Both the position numbers and the translations under genes were made by a program. Under the pieces are notes generated by a model, which saw nothing but the letters and a program-made list of their open reading frames with translations, was not told the DNA's origin and searched no databases. Shown here piece by piece: positions 23,623 through 26,289 of a DNA stretch of 26,289 nt. Position 1 is the stretch's first letter; each line of letters begins with the position of its first letter. Source of the DNA: a bacterium (GTDB lineage: Bacteria > Cyanobacteriota > Vampirovibrionia > Gastranaerophilales > UBA9971); the NCBI GenBank assembly GCA_037147175.1, contig JBAWVS010000037.1:1-26289 (forward strand), in the 5' to 3' direction.

Positions 23623-23650
23623 TTTGCAAATAAAATTTTTGTTATAGAAT
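23623..23650 (+). promoter_or_regulatory. Candidate promoter of the rpmG-secE-nusG cluster
   Basis: TTTGCA (23623-23628), a 16-bp spacer and TAGAAT (23645-23650). Transcription would start near 23657, just before the leader hairpin. Confidence 0.4.
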
Positions 23651-23656
23651 ATACAT

Positions 23657-23677
23657 AGCAGGGCATGGTACCCTGCT
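23657..23677 (+). promoter_or_regulatory. Leader hairpin before rpmG
   Basis: AGCAGGG (23657-23663) pairs with CCCTGCT (23671-23677) over a 7-nt loop, sitting at the predicted transcript 5' end. TTTAAATT follows, too weak a U-tract to be sure of attenuation. It may stabilise the 5' end or regulate the cluster. Confidence 0.45.
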
Positions 23678-23701
23678 TTAAATTGCTTTAAAAAAAGGTA
23701 T

Positions 23702-23878
23702 ATGAAAATGGGATTAAAAAGAAATGACAGACTGGTTATATTAGCTTGCGGAGAAGCAGACTGCAAACGCCGCAATTATACAACCAGAAAAAACAAAAAA
23801 AACACAACAGGCAGAATAGAACTTAAAAAATATTGTCCTTTTTGCCAAAAACACACTGAGCACAAGGAAACCAAATAA
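23702..23878 (+). CDS. rpmG: Ribosomal protein bL33
   Basis: 58-aa zinc-ribbon protein of the large ribosomal subunit, read directly from the bases. It contains CGEADC then [10 protein letters not shown], and ends [18 protein letters not shown]. Four Cys (C-x4-C and C-x2-C) mark the zinc-binding C+ form. Two in-frame ATG codons lie six bases apart; AAGG (23695-23698) is 3 bp before the first and 9 bp before the second (23708, giving MGLKRND), so the second may be the true start. It leads the conserved rpmG-trnW-secE-nusG order. Confidence 0.92.
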   Translation: MKMGLKRNDRLVILACGEADCKRRNYTTRKNKKNTTGRIELKKYCPFCQKHTEHKETK

Positions 23879-23954
23879 GCTGAACACGAGTGAAACCAAA
23901 GCGAAAACAATGCGTTTTTGTTGCAGATATAACTTGTTTTAGCTCTCAGGAAAT

Positions 23955-24027
23955 GCGTCCTTAGTTCAGTTGGTAGAACGTTGGTCTCCAAAGCCGAATG
24001 TCGTGGGTTCGAGTCCTACAGGGCGCG
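23955..24027 (+). tRNA. trnW: tRNA-Trp (CCA anticodon)
   Basis: 73-nt cloverleaf. The acceptor pairs GCGTCCT with AGGGCGC (one T-G) with discriminator G, the D arm is GTTCAGTTGGTAGAAC, the anticodon loop CTCCAAA carries CCA, and the T arm is GTGGGTTCGAGTCCTAC. The 3' CCA is not encoded (ATTT follows). Placement between rpmG and secE is a widely conserved bacterial arrangement, so it is probably processed from the same transcript. Confidence 0.95.
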
Positions 24028-24076
24028 ATTTATAAAAAACCTCTCAGCAGAGGATAACGATAAAAGGAATGATGAC

Positions 24077-24310
24077 ATGAGCACAGCCGGCAAAAAAAAT
24101 TTAACAGAACCAGGCTTTAAAGAAAGTGTTTCTAACTATTTTAAAGGTGTGAAAGTTGAATGGGGCAAAATAACTTGGCCGGACAGAAGACAGGTAATTG
24201 TTGAAACTATTGTTGTTTTACTGGTTGTTTTCTTTTTTGTAGCTCTTGTTTCTTGTTACGATTGGGTTTTTGGGTTTTTATTGAAGTTATTAATTCCTGT
24301 AAAAACATAA
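24077..24310 (+). CDS. secE: Preprotein translocase subunit SecE
   Basis: 77-aa single-span subunit of the SecYEG channel. GVKVEWGKITWPDRRQV is the conserved amphipathic region before the membrane helix (about residues 45-75). The open frame extends upstream to 23981, but that part is tRNA-Trp read as protein, so I place the start at ATG 24077 with AAAAGGA nine bases upstream. nusG begins 3 bp after its stop, as in most bacteria. Confidence 0.92.
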   Translation: MSTAGKKNLTEPGFKESVSNYFKGVKVEWGKITWPDRRQVIVETIVVLLVVFFFVALVSCYDWVFGFLLKLLIPVKT

Positions 24311-24313
24311 TTA

Positions 24314-24868
24314 ATGGGTAAGATGATGAATCAAAGTGAATTTAAAAAAAGATGGTACATAGTTCATACGTATTCAGGACACGAAAATAAGGTCAAAGTT
24401 AACCTTGAAAAACGTGTTGAATATATGAACCTAGGGCATAAAATTTTTCGTGTTGAAGTCCCCCAAAAAGCAGTAACCGTAGTAAAAAGCGGGAAACGAA
24501 CAGAAAAAGAAGAAAAAATCTTTCCGGGCTATGTTCTTGTAGAAATGATAATGGACGATGATAGCTGGTATGTTGTAAGACACACTCCGGGCGTAACAAA
24601 ATTTGTCGGAGCCGAGAAAAAACCAATACCCGCCCGTGATGCTGAAATTAAAAGAATTATTTACAAGGCTGAAACTCTGCCTAAGAAAGTTGAACTTGAT
24701 ATTCAGGTCGGCGAATCAGTCCTTATTATTAGCGGGCCGTTTGCTGATTTCTCAGGAATAATTACAGAAGTTTATCCTGATAAAGAAAAAATCAGAGCGA
24801 ATATTTCGATTTTTGGCAGGGAAACCCCTGTTGAACTCGAATACAATCAAATTCAAAAGCAAGGTTAA
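24314..24868 (+). CDS. nusG: Transcription termination/antitermination factor NusG
   Basis: 184-aa factor that binds the RNA polymerase clamp. The NGN domain has RWYIVHTYSGHENKVK (residues 13-28), EEKIFPGYVLVEM and WYVVRHTPGVTKFVG. The C-terminal KOW domain begins at VGESVLIISGPFADFSG. Start choice is uncertain: ATG at 24314, 24323 and 24326 are all in frame, and GGTAAG before the last two favours a start a few codons in. It lies 3 bp after secE, and a repeat fragment separates it from rplK. Confidence 0.96.
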   Translation: MGKMMNQSEFKKRWYIVHTYSGHENKVKVNLEKRVEYMNLGHKIFRVEVPQKAVTVVKSGKRTEKEEKIFPGYVLVEMIMDDDSWYVVRHTPGVTKFVGAEKKPIPARDAEIKRIIYKAETLPKKVELDIQVGESVLIISGPFADFSGIITEVYPDKEKIRANISIFGRETPVELEYNQIQKQG

Positions 24869-24869
24869 T

Positions 24870-24911
24870 AAACTTGTCGTGTTAGGGCTAAAGCTCCTCC
24901 CGGCAATGACA
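24870..24911. repeat. Degraded half copy of the palindromic repeat
   Basis: CTTGTCG, CTAAAGC, CTCC and GGCAATGACAG occur in the same order as GATTGTCG, CTAAAGC, CTCTCC and CGCAATAACG at 23474-23512. About two-thirds of positions match by eye. It lies in the nusG-rplK spacer and ends before the rplK ribosome site. Confidence 0.55.
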
Positions 24912-24932
24912 GTAAGATAAAGGAAATTAAAA

Positions 24933-25358
24933 ATGGCAAAGAAGGTATTAGGTAAAATAAAACTGCAAATTCAAGGCGGAAAAGCTAACCCATCACCACC
25001 GATAGGTCCTGCTCTCGGTCAACACGGCGTTAATATTATGGAATTTTGTAAACAGTACAATGCTCAAACGGCTGATCAAGTCGGAAACATTATTCCTGTT
25101 GAAATTACAGTTTATGAAGACAGATCTTTCAGTTTTATTCTTAAAACTCCTCCAACAGCAGAATTAATAAAAAAAGCTGCAAACGCTGCTAAAGGTTCTG
25201 CGGTTTCCAATAAAACAAAAGTTGGAAAAATTACCAGAGCTCAAGTTGCAGAAATTGCAAAAATTAAAATGCCTGATTTAAATGCTACAACAGCAAAATC
25301 AGCAGAAGAAATGGTAGCCGGTACCGCAAGAAGTATGGGCGTAACCGTTATAGACTAG
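24933..25358 (+). CDS. rplK: Ribosomal protein uL11
   Basis: 141-aa protein of the GTPase-associated region, binding 23S rRNA. The N-terminal domain carries [20 protein letters not shown] (residues 13-32, with the conserved proline hinge) and [16 protein letters not shown]. The C-terminal RNA-binding domain has [20 protein letters not shown] and ends in [16 protein letters not shown] precedes ATG by about eight bases. Length is standard. Confidence 0.97.
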   Translation: MAKKVLGKIKLQIQGGKANPSPPIGPALGQHGVNIMEFCKQYNAQTADQVGNIIPVEITVYEDRSFSFILKTPPTAELIKKAANAAKGSAVSNKTKVGKITRAQVAEIAKIKMPDLNATTAKSAEEMVAGTARSMGVTVID

Positions 25359-25370
25359 TATAACTTAATC

Positions 25371-25399
25371 GTGGAAGGATGAAAATCCGTTAGCACCAC
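25371..25399 (+). promoter_or_regulatory. Candidate L1 autoregulatory hairpin in the rplK-rplA spacer
   Basis: Outer GTGG/CCAC (25371-25374, 25396-25399) and inner GGAT/ATCC (25377-25380, 25385-25388) with a GAAA loop leave an asymmetric internal loop (AA against GTTAGCA). A GTGGAAGG...CCGTTA...CCAC element is commonly seen before rplA and resembles the ribosomal L1 binding site. Location and shape support it, binding is inference. Confidence 0.5.
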
Positions 25400-25412
25400 A
25401 AAGGAGCAAAAA

Positions 25413-26141
25413 ATGGGAAAAATCACAAAAAGACAACAAAAAATCTTAGAACTTCTCGAAGAAAGAGAACAGCCATGTACAGGTGCAGCTGCTATTGAAA
25501 CCCTTCAGAATATTTCTAAAGAAGTTTCAAAATTTGATGAAACTTTTGAAGTTCACATGAGATTAGGTATTGAAGTAAAACACGCTGACCAACAAGTTAG
25601 AAGCACCGTCGTTCTTCCTTCCGGTACAGGTAAAGAAGTTAGGGTCGCTGTTGTTGCAAAAGGCGAAAAAATAAAAGAAGCTGAAGATGCAGGCGCTGAG
25701 TTTGTCGGAGCCGAAGATTTAGTTGAAAAAATTCAAGGCGGTTTCTTTGAGTTTGATGTGCTTGTTGCTACACCTGATGCAATGGGAATGCTCGGTAAAC
25801 TCGGTAAAGTACTTGGTCCTAAAGGCTTAATGCCAAATCCTAAAACAGGAACAGTAACATTTAACGTTAAAGATGCCGTAAAAGAGCTTAAAGCAGGTAG
25901 AGTTGAATTTAGAGCCGATAAACAGGGAATGGTTCACGTTCCTATAGGAAAAATGAGCTTTACCCAGGATGCTTTAATGAAAAACTACGTAGCTTTAGCT
26001 GATGCTATTCTGAAAGCTAAACCTTCAGCAGCAAAAGGAACTTATTTGAAATCAGTTTATCTTTCCACTACAATGGGTCCGGGGATTAAAATTGATACAA
26101 AACAAATTTCAGCTGAAATTAAAGAATCATTAGGACATTAA
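25413..26141 (+). CDS. rplA: Ribosomal protein uL1
   Basis: 242-aa two-domain L1 stalk protein, also a translational repressor of its own operon in well-studied bacteria. It contains KTFDETF-type N-terminal sequence ([15 protein letters not shown]), [42 protein letters not shown] and TMGPGIKID. The N-terminus is extended about ten residues, with an extra Lys/Arg-rich helix. AAAGGAG lies seven bases before ATG. A strong terminator follows, so rplJ-rplL, if next, has its own promoter. Confidence 0.97.
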   Translation: MGKITKRQQKILELLEEREQPCTGAAAIETLQNISKEVSKFDETFEVHMRLGIEVKHADQQVRSTVVLPSGTGKEVRVAVVAKGEKIKEAEDAGAEFVGAEDLVEKIQGGFFEFDVLVATPDAMGMLGKLGKVLGPKGLMPNPKTGTVTFNVKDAVKELKAGRVEFRADKQGMVHVPIGKMSFTQDALMKNYVALADAILKAKPSAAKGTYLKSVYLSTTMGPGIKIDTKQISAEIKESLGH

Positions 26142-26162
26142 TTTTAAGTAAGTTTATAAATC

Positions 26163-26196
26163 TAAAAAGCCTTTGAATTTCTTCAAAGGCTTTTTA
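26163..26196 (+). terminator. Terminator after rplA
   Basis: A perfect 15-bp stem (26163-26177 with 26182-26196) and a TTTC loop, with T5 in the 3' arm. The A-run in the 5' arm would also allow termination on the minus strand. A second palindrome AAATTGCGCAATTT with T-run follows at 26201. Confidence 0.9.
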
Positions 26197-26289
26197 GTAT
26201 AAATTGCGCAATTTTTTTGGATGTTTTGTTTTAGACAGGAGTTACGCAGCATAAGTTAAAGTCTTGTTGTCATTGAATTTTATAGTACA

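Noticed and set aside
23584-23991. Minus-strand open frames opposite rpmG and tRNA-Trp
   Set aside because: They are shadows of rpmG and the tRNA.
23981-24076. N-terminal extension of secE (MVSKAECRGFESYRARF...)
   Set aside because: It is the translated 3' part of tRNA-Trp; the conserved SecE begins near 24077 with its own ribosome site.

Overview
The window is AT-rich, low-GC bacterial chromosome with a Gram-negative-like or diderm gene style. It combines a GH57 glucan branching enzyme, an MglA-type polarity GTPase, a lone flagellar cap gene, a class II-type EPSP synthase and tRNA genes that do not encode CCA. This mix would fit an uncultured lineage such as Vampirovibrionia/Melainabacteria (cyanobacterial relatives), but that placement is inference from general gene content and no marker here settles it.

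Layout. (1) 1-1766: three tightly packed, very AT-rich plus-strand genes (a TIGR04255-like protein, a 75-aa protein, and a 209-aa protein starting at TTG) form an accessory module. It ends just before the 3' end of a CAT-anticodon tRNA on the minus strand, a layout typical of a tRNA-targeted island. (2) 2151-7629: a GT4 glycosyltransferase converges on a minus-strand operon of adenine deaminase, a secreted PHB-depolymerase/feruloyl-esterase-like hydrolase and an MprF-like lipid aminoacyl transferase. (3) 7774-12891: minus strand, a large FliD, then a ~790-bp non-coding region with two tandem ~250-bp repeats that carry minus-strand terminators, then an operon of an MglA GTPase and a transmembrane sensor histidine kinase. 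(4) 13179-18228: peroxiredoxin, a small unknown gene, a phosphoglycosyl transferase with a strong promoter, a Zn-type CDF exporter with a Cys-rich tail, and a helix-turn-helix/coiled-coil protein coupled to a CCA-adding enzyme. (5) 18291-23167: GH57 branching enzyme, nanE-nanK (4-bp overlap) and aroA. (6) 23168-23701: a ~530-bp gene-free stretch rich in hairpins and palindromic repeat elements. (7) 23702-26141: the conserved rpmG-trnW-secE-nusG-rplK-rplA cluster, ending in a strong terminator.

How the genes work together. The two tRNAs lack CCA, so the CCA-adding enzyme encoded in the same window is needed to mature them. MglA and the kinase are co-transcribed and probably act in one signalling or polarity pathway. 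NanE and the ROK kinase can turn ManNAc into GlcNAc-6-P, although no sialate lyase or transporter is visible. The GT4 protein, phosphoglycosyl transferase and MprF-like protein point to envelope glycan and lipid modification. The least explained elements are the tRNA-adjacent three-gene module, the tandem non-coding repeats at 9841-10425, and a palindromic repeat family with a fragment inside the nusG-rplK spacer.
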